Shown here: positions 8,866 through 18,588 of the stretch, piece after piece
Layout of the letters: the number at the start of each line of letters is the position of its first letter
Numbering within the stretch: the stretch's first letter is position 1
NCBI GenBank assembly: GCA_021734345.1
Contig: JAIPJC010000010.1
Location: 1 to 45,087 of the forward strand
Reading direction: 5' to 3'
Length of the DNA stretch: 45,087 bases
Origin: Kiritimatiellales bacterium
Lineage (GTDB): Bacteria; Verrucomicrobiota; Kiritimatiellia; Kiritimatiellales; Pontiellaceae
Notes under the pieces: model-generated
Seen by the model: the letters and a program-made list of their open reading frames with translations, nothing else
What the model was told of the DNA's origin: nothing
The model's database searches: none
Made by a program: the position numbers and the translations under genes

Positions 8866-10590
8866 TCACGGAATGGTCACTTTATAGAACCCCGTCGGCG
8901 CATCGTTGGTGTGGGCCAGCGGGCTCGTGCCCGAAACCACATTGGTCCAGGCTGGGAAAACAAGATCCGGGGTAAACCAAAGCGAAGCACTGGCCGTCGC
9001 ATCGAACACGACGGAAGCCGCACTGCTGCCGCCACCGGCCGCACCGACGCTGATGGATGTGATGTTGGGCGCAGCGGGGGGGGTGATCGGCCCGGCCATC
9101 AACAGATTCAGTTTCGGCCTCCAACCGGCATTGGCGTTCTCCTTGGAAGCAACGAAGTGGTTCCCGGAAAGAGTGTCCGTCCCCCAAATCCCGATGGTGA
9201 TCCGGCCGGCCCCGTTGGTGCGGAACGCTTCAAGCACCGACGCATCGAGCTCGTAGGTGATCTGCCCACCGGAAACCAAATCCGTTCCGCTGACCGTTCC
9301 GATCGCTGCACCCCACAGCGCGGTGTTTCCGGCATTGGCCAAGGGGCTTGCAGAACCGTCCTCCCAAGAAACTGGCGTGGTGGCGTCATCGGCGCTGTAC
9401 TTGTAGCAGGCCGAGCCATTCGAAGCCGCCGGCGCTGACGCGTTGGTGGCGAAAATATATGTGCCCGTTCCTTCGTACCATGCATAGTTGTCCACCGTAT
9501 AGACCAGCGGGTAAACGCTGAACTCCCATGTTCCTGTGTGATCCGAAATCTCGGTCAACGTCACGGCCGCATTGGTGATCGGCATGTCCGCACCCGACAG
9601 GTCGAATTCAAGAATGCCCCTGACGCCTCCATTGCCGTCAACGAACAGGGAGTCCGCCCCTCCTAAATCGGTCTGATTGTTGGCTGCGGTGCTTCTCAAC
9701 GTGGTGTCCTGGGTTGCACCTTCGGCAAGGTAGTGGCCCTCGACATCCACCACAAACTCCACCGTATTGCTGGCGATCTGGAGCGTCCATTTGGTATTGC
9801 CACCGTTGACCACCTTGAAATTGCTGCCGTCGTAGGATCCGGTCGAGCTGAACGACCCACCCTGCCCGGACAACCAGGTAGCAAACGCACCGGTCAGGGT
9901 CGTGCTGGCATGGTTGCATTGGATCAACGTGTAGGTTCCCGCCGCCGGAGCGGCTGCGAGATCCAGCTCAATGATACCATCTAACAGCATCGTTCCCGCA
10001 GCATTGCTCTTGGTTGAAACGAAAGTGGAGACAGAATTGGTGCCGAATTCATATGTCATCAGCCCGTTCGCACCGAGCGAAAGATTTCCAAAACTGACCG
10101 CTGCGCCGTTTTCGATAATCATGTGCCCTGCTCCACCGGTGCCAATTGTCAAAAACCCGTTATTAGCGGTATGGGCATGAAATGCAGAACCTGTTTTCAA
10201 GGTCAATTGGCCGGCACGGGCCGTCTGAATGCTATTTCCTACAAAAGCATTAACCGTATCTACAACGCCACCGGACAACACCTCAACATAGGCTGTTCCA
10301 GTAAAACTGGGCACTGCGTTAAACGTCGTGAAATAGGTAAAATTATCACTAAACGCCTTATCCAATTGAGCCGGGTTTCCAGGACTCGATCCCGTTTGAT
10401 AGTTTATGGAGATTGAATCCGCCTGTACTGGAAACGTGTCCCAGTTGTTGGTGGTGGAAAACAGATTGTCATTCGCATCCAACCCGGTAAACACAACATT
10501 GGCCGCCCCACCTTCTTGCGTCGCGCCCATCAACACGAAACAAGCCAATGCCAGTCCCTTTATTAGACTTCCTCTTATCGCTTTATTCAT
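8866..10590 (-). CDS. Secreted multi-module protein: beta module + CBM96/DNRLRE-like domain + C-terminal sandwich
   Basis: About 574 residues. A signal peptide is followed by the same beta module as the PEP-CTERM neighbour (about residues 28-275; NVVFTGLDANDNLFSTTNNWD...). After that the sequence differs. Residues about 285-485 look like a DNRLRE/CBM96-type carbohydrate-binding beta-sandwich (EGATQDTTLRSTAANN, then GILEFDLSG and paired sandwich strands). The last ~60 residues end in FYKVTIP, resembling the C-terminal sandwich of other proteins here. There is no PEP-CTERM tail. The ATG at 10590 has a very strong AAGGAGG site. It is the first gene of TU A, behind a promoter-like element. No catalytic residues are recognised; likely a glycan-binding or cell-surface protein. 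Confidence 0.8.
   Translation of the reverse strand: MNKAIRGSLIKGLALACFVLMGATQEGGAANVVFTGLDANDNLFSTTNNWDTFPVQADSISINYQTGSSPGNPAQLDKAFSDNFTYFTTFNAVPSFTGTAYVEVLSGGVVDTVNAFVGNSIQTARAGQLTLKTGSAFHAHTANNGFLTIGTGGAGHMIIENGAAVSFGNLSLGANGLMTYEFGTNSVSTFVSTKSNAAGTMLLDGIIELDLAAAPAAGTYTLIQCNHASTTLTGAFATWLSGQGGSFSSTGSYDGSNFKVVNGGNTKWTLQIASNTVEFVVDVEGHYLAEGATQDTTLRSTAANNQTDLGGADSLFVDGNGGVRGILEFDLSGADMPITNAAVTLTEISDHTGTWEFSVYPLVYTVDNYAWYEGTGTYIFATNASAPAASNGSACYKYSADDATTPVSWEDGSASPLANAGNTALWGAAIGTVSGTDLVSGGQITYELDASVLEAFRTNGAGRITIGIWGTDTLSGNHFVASKENANAGWRPKLNLLMAGPITPPAAPNITSISVGAAGGGSSAASVVFDATASASLWFTPDLVFPAWTNVVSGTSPLAHTNDAPTGFYKVTIP
9960..10559. repeat. Direct repeat copy 2 (N-terminal module of surface protein)
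   Basis: Partner of 8161-8760 (offset 1799 bp). It encodes the signal peptide and beta module of the upstream surface protein. The two copies retain synonymous-level identity over several hundred bases although the genes have unrelated C-termini. This points to recent duplication or gene conversion. Confidence 0.9.
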
Positions 10591-10659
10591 TGTCCCTTCC
10601 TCCTTTATTCTTTCTGTTTATCCGGCACTCCACTCCTAAAAACCTGCCACCTAATTAAC

Positions 10660-10694
10660 TGAGTATTAATTGCATTGTGTTGTCCTTTTGTCAA
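10660..10694 (-). promoter_or_regulatory. Promoter-like element of TU A, shared with TU B
   Basis: Read on the minus strand, TTGACA (10694-10689) is followed after 12 bases by AATGCAATTAATACTCA (10676-10660). An ATTAAT hexamer at 18-bp spacing from TTGACA could serve as the -10. The element ends 70 bp upstream of the TU A start codon at 10590. The same arrangement, TTGTCA-N12-AATGCAATAAATACACA, occurs in front of TU B at 21334-21368, with 15 of 17 bases of the box identical and the same internal spacing. The rest of the AT-rich 292-bp gap (10591-10882) shows no gene; a weaker third box lies at 10805-10821. Confidence 0.55.
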
Positions 10695-10882
10695 GCCACG
10701 CCATTTTTAAGCGCATTATTTTTTTCACTTCCCGTTAAATATTCATATCTGCGAGGTAATTTATCGGGTTTTTTAAACAGGAATAAACGTGAATCATAAT
10801 TAAATGTCATCTTATTGCATTATATTGATTTTTGGAATGTTTCCTGCGTAATATCAACCGACCTTCTCCCATCACGCTGGCT

Positions 10883-13800
10883 TCAGCGGCGTTCTATGGA
10901 AGAACGAAACCGGTAGCGTCCAGAACCGACGACAACATGTTCCCGTTCGTCCGGGCACTCCGTCCGGCTAATGAGGCCGGCCGAGCCTTGCACTACTTCC
11001 ACCGCATCCCCGGCGGATGGAATATAAAGATCGGCCATGGTGTTGGGCGGCACTTCCACCGACCACTCGAATACGTTGCCAACGCATTTCCAATCGCTGA
11101 CAATCCGTCCGTAGGGCGATTCATAGGAACCGCGCGCCCATTCCATCTGCCGGTACATATAGGGCTTGAGCGTGAACCGTTTGTAACCGGGATGTTTCGC
11201 ATTGGGCGTCAAACCCAGCACACACTCAAAAAACCATGAGTCCACTGCGGTGAATTCCATGTGTTCCTGCGGGCGGGTAGCACGGATGATGTTTTTCGAA
11301 TCTTTTGGCGTGTTGTTCAGGATGGCTTCGCCCCAGGTTTCCCAGGTGGTTTCCGTTCCAAACGAGAGCATATAATCAAACCCGGGGAATCCTTTTGCCG
11401 TGAGGATATCGAACGCCGCCTGTTCCTCGCCGCTTTGGGTGAGCGACTTGAGCACACGATCCGTCCCGAGCTGTCCGCTGGTGAAATGTCCCTGATATTC
11501 GGCGATGTGCTTGAGGAAGCGCTGCTTCGTTGCTTCCCGGAGATTTGCGGGAACAAGGTGGTGGTAGAGTGCATAACCGTACATCGTCTGGCTTTCGTAG
11601 GTGTTACCCGCCGGCGTGGTGTAGGAATAGCGTCCATCGGCCGTTTTTAAATACGTGCGATTGAAGGCAGCAACCAGTTCGTCCGAAAGCTTGCGGTATT
11701 TGGCGGCATCATCGGGATGGCCGAGAACATCCGCGATTTGCACAAGCGCATCGGCGGCGAGCCACAGATGCACCGTGCCGCAAACCCGGCCGGGCGTATG
11801 GACCGGATAGCCGCCCATGATCGAACCCCACGTGTCGTCCCGCTCCAGGCCGCGCTCCCGTCGAATACCAATCTTCAAGCCGGACTTCACCGCATCATGC
11901 CAGTCGCCGATCGGAGTCGGAAGCAATCCGCCGACCCGCCCTTCCGCCAGAAAATCGATGGTGTTTTTCATGATGTCATAGTGATCCCGCAACGGCTCGA
12001 TATCCGCGTAGCGCAAATAGACTTCCCAAGGATACATGACATTGCTGATCCGTTGTTCCGGATGCGGCGAACTGCGCGGTCCGGGCGCCATGCCTCCGCC
12101 AACATTATCCATAAGCTGTCCCTGCCGCCCGGAATCAGCGATAAACGGTGGATTATTCTTGGTGAACACCGTGATAAAATCGCCGATGCCGGCAGTCCGC
12201 GCCCCTGTCTTGGCATCACCGATCCATTTCCTGAAAAAGTGATAGGCATCAAAATTATCAAAAATCGAAAGCGGATTAGGCCAGGTCATCCAGCCGGTCC
12301 GCTCCCGCGAAGGCGTATCTGAAAACAGATGGCGGGCATTGCCTTGCGTTGTTCGAACCAGGGCGTGGTGCAGCTCGTTGAACAGCGGAACCGAACACTC
12401 GAACGCACCCGCCTTCGGAAAGTCGGTGGAAGTGAATCGTCCAGAAAGAATTTTTTTATCAGGAGTGCCTTGCAGGCCATCGATCTGGACATAACGGAAA
12501 GCGTGGAACGTGAACTGCGGCTTCCAGACTTCCATATCGCCACCTTTGCAGACATAGGCGTCCTCCGGCCACGATCCGCAGGAGGTGCCCGGACTGGTGC
12601 TGACCGTGCCGTCCGGATTCAGCGACTGCCCGAACGTAAGCAGAACCATCGTCCCCCGGGGCTGGTCCTTGATGGCCAGTTCGCAGTAGCCGGTGAGAAT
12701 CCTTCCCATGTCCGCCACCCAGACGCCGGGTTTGGGCCCGGTCAAATCCTTGACCGGAGATGTCTCGACTTCGCGGATGGTTTGAATCATCTGGGCTTCG
12801 AGTACGGGCGAAAGCGGCGGCACTTCAACAGCGGGTATCCAGCGGGAATCCGGCACAAACGATGTCGTGTTCCAACCCGGCATCTCCTTACCCGCATCGT
12901 AGAATTCGCCGCACCAAACGCCGTCCTTGACGACCGGCCCGTCGAGCGTGCAATCCCATGAACCATCCGTCACGACCTGTTCCCGGGTGCCGTCAGCGTA
13001 GAACAGTTCCAGCTGTGCAATCAGGCCGGGATCGCCGTAGCGCCAACTCCCATTTACGTTGGAAAATCCAATCGACTGTCCATACCAGCCGTCGCCAACG
13101 ATCGCGCCGAGCACGTTCGTTCCCGTCGAGAGCTGTTCGGTGAGATTGGCGGTGAGGTACATTGCGCGCTTGTTGTAATCCGTGAAGGCCGGATCCCACG
13201 TGTGGTCGCCGATGCGGTGTCCGTTGACCGACATCTCGGCCAGCCCCAGCCCGCAATAGTGAAGCACGGCGCGCCGCAGTCCGGGTTTGACTTCAAACAC
13301 CCGGCGGAACATCGGCGCGGGCAGCAGCTCTTCGAGCCGATCGCGCTGGAACGCTTCCGCATGTTCGTCAGGAATACCGTTCATCTGTTTCTGGATGCCA
13401 GCCGCAATCCAAGGTTCGATGAGCGGATCTTCCGGCACCCATGCATGGGCGGGATTGTTTTTGACTTCCAGCAGGCGCGTGTATTCCTTGAAACCGGGAC
13501 GGCTGGCGTAGCGGTCATACGGCACGCGGATCCATGATGCTTTCCAATCATACGGGTTCAACAAAGCCGTCTGGAAACTTGTCAGGGCACTCCATCCATT
13601 GGATTTGCCATTCTGATCCCAGACCTGGACTTTCCATTGATAGGCCGTGTTCGATTCCAGTGGTTCACCGGCGTATTCGATCCAGAGCGAAGCATCGCTT
13701 GGCACTTTGCCGGAATCCCACAAGGCCGAACCGCCTGCCGCCGGTTCAACCACGATCTGGAAAGCACTTTGCTTAAAGCCGTAGCCGGAATACTCCACCT

Positions 13801-13930
13801 TCCAGGAAAAGCGGGGTTTGGCAGAATCAATATTACGCGGCGAAGCCAGATACTCCGTACGCAAATCATATGGATGCTGGCCAAAGGCAGATAGCGCCAT
13901 GCAACTGAAAACAAGGAACGATAATTTCAT
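10883..13930 (-). CDS. GH78-type alpha-L-rhamnosidase, secreted
   Basis: About 1015 residues with a signal peptide (MKLSFLVFSCMALSAFGQ). The domain order fits GH78: an Ig-like N-terminal domain (DLRTEYLASPRNIDSAKPRFSW...), beta-sandwich regions (residues about 230-410, with FRRVFEVKPGLRRAVLHYCGLG), the (alpha/alpha)6 catalytic barrel (about 525-900) and a C-terminal beta-sandwich. The catalytic Glu residues are visible: E543 in SDTPSRERTGW (general acid in GH78) and E864 in GTETTWETWG (base). It should release terminal alpha-L-rhamnose. The ATG at 13930 begins the signal peptide, with AAGGA about 10 bases upstream; the longer open frame overlaps the previous gene. It is the third gene of TU B, 17 bp behind the esterase-GH5 fusion gene. 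Confidence 0.93.
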   Translation of the reverse strand: MKLSFLVFSCMALSAFGQHPYDLRTEYLASPRNIDSAKPRFSWKVEYSGYGFKQSAFQIVVEPAAGGSALWDSGKVPSDASLWIEYAGEPLESNTAYQWKVQVWDQNGKSNGWSALTSFQTALLNPYDWKASWIRVPYDRYASRPGFKEYTRLLEVKNNPAHAWVPEDPLIEPWIAAGIQKQMNGIPDEHAEAFQRDRLEELLPAPMFRRVFEVKPGLRRAVLHYCGLGLAEMSVNGHRIGDHTWDPAFTDYNKRAMYLTANLTEQLSTGTNVLGAIVGDGWYGQSIGFSNVNGSWRYGDPGLIAQLELFYADGTREQVVTDGSWDCTLDGPVVKDGVWCGEFYDAGKEMPGWNTTSFVPDSRWIPAVEVPPLSPVLEAQMIQTIREVETSPVKDLTGPKPGVWVADMGRILTGYCELAIKDQPRGTMVLLTFGQSLNPDGTVSTSPGTSCGSWPEDAYVCKGGDMEVWKPQFTFHAFRYVQIDGLQGTPDKKILSGRFTSTDFPKAGAFECSVPLFNELHHALVRTTQGNARHLFSDTPSRERTGWMTWPNPLSIFDNFDAYHFFRKWIGDAKTGARTAGIGDFITVFTKNNPPFIADSGRQGQLMDNVGGGMAPGPRSSPHPEQRISNVMYPWEVYLRYADIEPLRDHYDIMKNTIDFLAEGRVGGLLPTPIGDWHDAVKSGLKIGIRRERGLERDDTWGSIMGGYPVHTPGRVCGTVHLWLAADALVQIADVLGHPDDAAKYRKLSDELVAAFNRTYLKTADGRYSYTTPAGNTYESQTMYGYALYHHLVPANLREATKQRFLKHIAEYQGHFTSGQLGTDRVLKSLTQSGEEQAAFDILTAKGFPGFDYMLSFGTETTWETWGEAILNNTPKDSKNIIRATRPQEHMEFTAVDSWFFECVLGLTPNAKHPGYKRFTLKPYMYRQMEWARGSYESPYGRIVSDWKCVGNVFEWSVEVPPNTMADLYIPSAGDAVEVVQGSAGLISRTECPDEREHVVVGSGRYRFRSSIERR

Positions 13931-13947
13931 GGCAGCATTTTCCTTCC

Positions 13948-16900
13948 CTACCATTGACCGTAGGTTTGATTCGCCTGCTCCAGATCCCACAGGGCCGGAT
14001 CGTCGTTGGTGAGCTGGTACTCCTTGGGCGTTCCGGGGTTGACCCAGAAGGAGTCGATCTGCCCGGTATTGCGGTTGTCGAAATTCCACAGCAGCGACAG
14101 CGGAACATCGGTATCGATCAGCGCCTGCATAAACCGGTGGAAGGTTGTTTTTTCATCCGTCGTGGTGCCGTCGCCAGGGGCTCCCCATTCGCCGACGAAC
14201 AGCGGTTGCCCCAGCAGGTCGGACTGCTGCTTGAAGAAGGACAGGAACGCGGCATAGTCGCCGGTGACCGGTCCGATGTAGACTGGATCGTCGAGGAAGT
14301 AGGGATCGGTTGGCTGGTAGATGTGCATGCTGACCGTATTGATCGGCGTGGGATTATCCATCGGCAGCACCTGCACGATCTCGGCACGTGTATCGACATT
14401 CCACGTATGGAATTGCCAGTTGTTGTAGGCCGTCCGGCGCGGACGCGAGTCGCCGCTGGTGATGAACCGCCATGAGTCGACGGAACGGATAGCGCGGGCA
14501 AAATTCATTTTGGCCACGCGCACATGCTCGCGGGTGATGTCGTCCTTGCTCGTCCACGCCGGCACTGTGGCATCGTCGCGCTCAAGCAAATATCCCAGCG
14601 CGGGGATGGGCACAGGCCGGTAATTCGCGGCGTTCGGCAGGTCGACTGCATTGTTGGCCTCGTTGACGAACTCCCAACCCCAGACCGCCGGGGAATCCTT
14701 GTAGCGCGCTGCCAACTCGCGGGTATAATAATCAACGAAGGCATTCGATCCGCTGTCTTCGCGCCCCAGTGCCGTACGGTATTCGGCATAGGTCGCCGCG
14801 CCATAGATGTCCCGGTTGAGCGGCGACGGCGGATTGAAATCCACGCCCGGCACAAGATAGCCCGCCGCGACGGCATCATCCACCAGCTCGCCGATATCGA
14901 GTCCTCCGCACAGATCCAGCAACAGTCCGATGCCATGTTGTTCCGCTTGTTCGACAAAATCGTCGAGCCGCCGGTAGTATTCCGGCTTGTCCGCGAAATA
15001 CAAGTCCCAGCCAATCGGCGCGTAGCCGCGGGTATGCACCCGGGCAACCGGAATCCCGTGCGCCGCGAGATAGTCGAACCCTTCGACAAAACTGCGGTCG
15101 TTCACATCTTCCATGTAGCGGGAAAACGCATCGTACCAGTTGACGCCAAAGGCGCGCAGATCAACGAGCTCGCCAGCCGCGTTGTAATGCACCATGCGCA
15201 TCCCGTTGCCATCGGGATTAAGGACCGCCACACCCGGCGGAAGATAGGAGCTCGCCGACCGGACCGTGCCGGTATAGTCGACCGCCACCCGGTAGAACTG
15301 CTGCGCGCCGGACGTTGAAGCGGTGTACGCCGCGGCGGGATACGGCATAGGCGGCGCTTCGGCGGAAAATCCATCCCGTAGGTCGTTCGCGCTCTCGACC
15401 GTATAGTTGCGGCCGGCGAAGACCGGATTCCATTTGAGCAACGCCTGCTGCTCCGGTTTCATTTCGATGGAAAGGCGGAACACCGATTCGCCGAGGAGCG
15501 GATCCGTTCCGGCGAAATATTCCTGCCAGGCTTGCGCGCCGTCGGCATCGTCATCCGACAACGCCGCCGCTTCCATGTCCCCGCTGAAGCCGTTTTCAAT
15601 CAGCCACCAGTACGGAACCCCGGTCGTGGTTTTCGGCTCGTAGAAATCGATCGACTGAATCGTCAACGGAGCATTCCCAGCCCGGGTTCCCGTGATGGCC
15701 AACCCATCGAATGGATACGGATTCCCCGACGCGGCGCCCTGCGGCACAAATGCACTCCATGGCAGAACCACTTCTGTGTCGCCCGCACCGACGCTTGTGT
15801 TCGCAGTATAAATTTCGGCGGCGGGAATCTGGGACTTTTTATGCAGCTCAACCTTGATCGCTCCTGCACTGCCGTTGCCGTTCAACACGAGCTTGAGTCC
15901 CTGCCGGGTCGATGCATACGGTGCCGCCAGGACCACGCTGTTGTTGCACACACTCAACAGGCCATTGGCGACCGGAGTGATTTTTACAGACCCCGCCGCA
16001 GTGCCTTTTTCAATAACGGCATCATTGAAATAAATAGGACGCCAACTGTTTTCCTGGGACTGGATGTCCCATATGTTTTCACCGCTCCACAGCGGGCAGC
16101 GGGTCGTCGACGGATTGCGTCCGCCCCGCGTCTGAATCAAGCTGGATGTCTTGAACCCATTCGTATCGATGACGGAAACGAAGACTTCTCCGGCGACTTC
16201 AAAAAACCGATCCGGCAAGGTTGCAGACCATTTTCCATTGCTGAACACCGCCGGGATTTTCACCCAGTATCTTGACGGCCAATCCATGCCCGCTGCCGTT
16301 GAACCAGGACTAAAATCCAACGTAGCCGATGCAGCGGAGCCACTCTTGAGCTGCCACTCGTAGGAAAGCCCCCATGCATTCAAAGAATCCTCGTCAACTT
16401 CGGGCCATGCAGGACCGCCAAACAGGGTGTTCATGGTGAACGGCATGGTTACACCGCCCACAACGGAATCCGGCGCGCCAAGCCCATGGGTATTGTTCGG
16501 CACAATCAGCCAGCGCTTATCGGACGGAACCGCCTTGAGATTGTTCTGCACCCCGCCCAGCCAGAAATACCAGTCGTTCGCCGGAGCCTCCAGGAAAACG
16601 CGGGCGGCCACCTGGCCCGCATGGCTGAGCGGATCAAATTCGCTATACCAGCGCTCGCGCATTGGCTCGGGAATGGCCGCCACCTGGCTGCCGATCGCAC
16701 TGGCGGAATTGCGCATCCCACCTGCGCCGGGCGAAGTCGTCGCAACGGCTATCCGGTTGTCCAGTCCAGCCCACAGCATCGTCCGAAAGCCGCCCCATGA
16801 AGTTCCAAACACGGCCACCTTGTTCGTATCGACATCCCCTTGCTCAAGCATGTAGTCCAGGATCCGACGGAACCCCATCATGTCGCGGTAGAGAATCTCT

Positions 16901-18561
16901 TCATTGATATCTGCCGCATCGGAATAACCCTGCGGAACCGGAGCGCCGTAAAGCGTATGCAAGGCCTGCAGCTCCGGCGTGTCGTGGTTCGTGCCGTAGT
17001 CGATGGCAATGGTAATCGCCTTCTGCCCAACCGGTAGATTATTCAACGGAACCTTTGCAAGGGACGGACTGGCATGTCCGCTTCCGCCGTGGAGCATGAA
17101 GACCAGCGGCAGCGGACCGTCGATCTGCTGGGGTCTTTCAACGCAGCAGTAGAAACGGTCGACCGTACCGGCCGTGTTGGTTACGAAAAAATGCACCTCT
17201 TGGTTGATGTAGCCATCGGAGACAGACGACGAAACCACCGTCATGCCGACGGGATTGGTTCGCATGGCGGTCATGTCCCATATGCCCGACTCGGGGGGTG
17301 GAACAGCAACCGGGCCAGGTGTCGCGATCACATTCAGATATCCCGTGCCATAATAAAACCCAGTGCCCATCACATCCAACGCAACGGCGTCATATACGCC
17401 CGCCGCCAGCCACGAGGTTCCACCATCCAGCGACACTGCATAGACCGTGTCGGTTCCCGCATAACCCAGATACAATCCCGACTGGCCATCCTGCAAAACC
17501 AGCATGGCGTTGTCGTCGATGTAATCATCCGTCGCGCCCCCGCCCAGCGACAGCGACGCGGATTCAACATGGACATCGCCGGTTCCAAGTCCTCCGTCCG
17601 CCTGAACCGCCAAGGTGCCGCCGCCAACGGTTGTTCCACCGCTGTATGAATTCATTCCGCCCAGCGTCAACACGGCGGGGCCGGTTTTTAGCAGGGTTCC
17701 GTTTTCTCCGGGCTTGTCGACAAACCGGGCGGTTGCATCCATCGTGATCGATGCGCCCGCCGCCGCGTACACTTCATGCGTCCCGGTTCCGGCCAACTCG
17801 ATTTCCAGCACATACGGATACAACCCCATGATAAAGGCTTCCATATTCGCCGATGCGATCCGTCCGTCGTTGAAAATGAATTCCGCCGCGAATGGAGGCA
17901 CCGTCTTCCCGGCCCGTATGCCGAACCGGGCGGAGAGCTCTCCTCCATTGAGTACGAAAATCCCGCTGTCCGTGCCGTCATTGCCCAGCGTCAGCCATTG
18001 GCTAAGCACCAGCGATCCGCCGGCCAACGTCAAGCGACCTCCCGCACCGGCACCGCCGTTGCCGAGGACCGCATTGAGTGCGTTGAAGGATTGGTTGCTG
18101 TTGATCGTGATCTGCGCAGTTCCGCTATTTGCACTGACGGTAAACGAAAATACATCGATCGCCGCCGCATTTAAAATCGTCCCGGCTACTGCCGCATTGG
18201 TCTGGGCAATCGTGAGCGATCCGGCGCGACCCGAAATAGATCCTTTGCCAGCAATCTGCGCGGTGCCATAAAGCGTCAGCGATCCACCGTTCAGAATCTG
18301 CACGGATGCATTGGAATTTCCATTGCTGAGCACCAGTGAACGGGCCTGGGCGGTGATGCCGCTGATTTGCGTCGCAGCATTCACCGGTGTCGCCAGAACG
18401 GCATCATCCTGCTGCTGCGGAACCCCGGCACTCCAGCGGGCCGCATCGTTCCAAAGCCCGGAAACCGTGCTGGTCGAAATGGTGGTCACGGCAGACGACA
18501 CCCCTGCAAGCAAGCAACACAACAGGATCGGCAACCATTTTTTTGACAGCACTCGTTTCAT
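13948..18561 (-). CDS. Multi-domain fusion: beta-repeat region + alpha/beta-hydrolase esterase + GH5-like glycosidase
   Basis: About 1537 residues. After a signal peptide come about 390 residues of Gly/Ala/Thr-rich beta repeats with an autotransporter-associated strand (LGGMNSYSGGTTVGGGTLAVQ). An alpha/beta hydrolase follows (about 465-710): HGGSGHAS forms the oxyanion region, nucleophile Ser about 588 sits in GTSWGG, Asp about 663 in APANDW and His about 692 in NNTHG. A galactose-binding-like stretch, an Asp-rich linker (DDDADGAQAWQEYFAGTDP) and a small beta-sandwich lead to a TIM barrel (about 1135-1537). Its acid/base Glu about 1301 (WEFVNEAN) and nucleophile Glu about 1458 (FVGEWG) are typical of GH5. 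One polypeptide should therefore remove acyl groups and cut the backbone, probably a mannan- or glucan-like chain. The ATG at 18561 has AAGGA six bases upstream. Confidence 0.85.
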   Translation of the reverse strand: MKRVLSKKWLPILLCCLLAGVSSAVTTISTSTVSGLWNDAARWSAGVPQQQDDAVLATPVNAATQISGITAQARSLVLSNGNSNASVQILNGGSLTLYGTAQIAGKGSISGRAGSLTIAQTNAAVAGTILNAAAIDVFSFTVSANSGTAQITINSNQSFNALNAVLGNGGAGAGGRLTLAGGSLVLSQWLTLGNDGTDSGIFVLNGGELSARFGIRAGKTVPPFAAEFIFNDGRIASANMEAFIMGLYPYVLEIELAGTGTHEVYAAAGASITMDATARFVDKPGENGTLLKTGPAVLTLGGMNSYSGGTTVGGGTLAVQADGGLGTGDVHVESASLSLGGGATDDYIDDNAMLVLQDGQSGLYLGYAGTDTVYAVSLDGGTSWLAAGVYDAVALDVMGTGFYYGTGYLNVIATPGPVAVPPPESGIWDMTAMRTNPVGMTVVSSSVSDGYINQEVHFFVTNTAGTVDRFYCCVERPQQIDGPLPLVFMLHGGSGHASPSLAKVPLNNLPVGQKAITIAIDYGTNHDTPELQALHTLYGAPVPQGYSDAADINEEILYRDMMGFRRILDYMLEQGDVDTNKVAVFGTSWGGFRTMLWAGLDNRIAVATTSPGAGGMRNSASAIGSQVAAIPEPMRERWYSEFDPLSHAGQVAARVFLEAPANDWYFWLGGVQNNLKAVPSDKRWLIVPNNTHGLGAPDSVVGGVTMPFTMNTLFGGPAWPEVDEDSLNAWGLSYEWQLKSGSAASATLDFSPGSTAAGMDWPSRYWVKIPAVFSNGKWSATLPDRFFEVAGEVFVSVIDTNGFKTSSLIQTRGGRNPSTTRCPLWSGENIWDIQSQENSWRPIYFNDAVIEKGTAAGSVKITPVANGLLSVCNNSVVLAAPYASTRQGLKLVLNGNGSAGAIKVELHKKSQIPAAEIYTANTSVGAGDTEVVLPWSAFVPQGAASGNPYPFDGLAITGTRAGNAPLTIQSIDFYEPKTTTGVPYWWLIENGFSGDMEAAALSDDDADGAQAWQEYFAGTDPLLGESVFRLSIEMKPEQQALLKWNPVFAGRNYTVESANDLRDGFSAEAPPMPYPAAAYTASTSGAQQFYRVAVDYTGTVRSASSYLPPGVAVLNPDGNGMRMVHYNAAGELVDLRAFGVNWYDAFSRYMEDVNDRSFVEGFDYLAAHGIPVARVHTRGYAPIGWDLYFADKPEYYRRLDDFVEQAEQHGIGLLLDLCGGLDIGELVDDAVAAGYLVPGVDFNPPSPLNRDIYGAATYAEYRTALGREDSGSNAFVDYYTRELAARYKDSPAVWGWEFVNEANNAVDLPNAANYRPVPIPALGYLLERDDATVPAWTSKDDITREHVRVAKMNFARAIRSVDSWRFITSGDSRPRRTAYNNWQFHTWNVDTRAEIVQVLPMDNPTPINTVSMHIYQPTDPYFLDDPVYIGPVTGDYAAFLSFFKQQSDLLGQPLFVGEWGAPGDGTTTDEKTTFHRFMQALIDTDVPLSLLWNFDNRNTGQIDSFWVNPGTPKEYQLTNDDPALWDLEQANQTYGQW

Positions 18562-18588
18562 AAACATTCCTTCGATTTCACATTACCA

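Noticed and set aside
10805-10821. Third copy of the AATGCAAT box as a promoter
   Set aside because: Only 13 of 17 positions agree and no TTGACA-like hexamer lies at the conserved distance, so it is mentioned only as a weak match.
17600-17700. Autotransporter (type V secretion) protein
   Set aside because: The autotransporter-associated beta strand repeat is present, but no C-terminal beta-barrel follows; the protein continues into esterase and GH5 domains.
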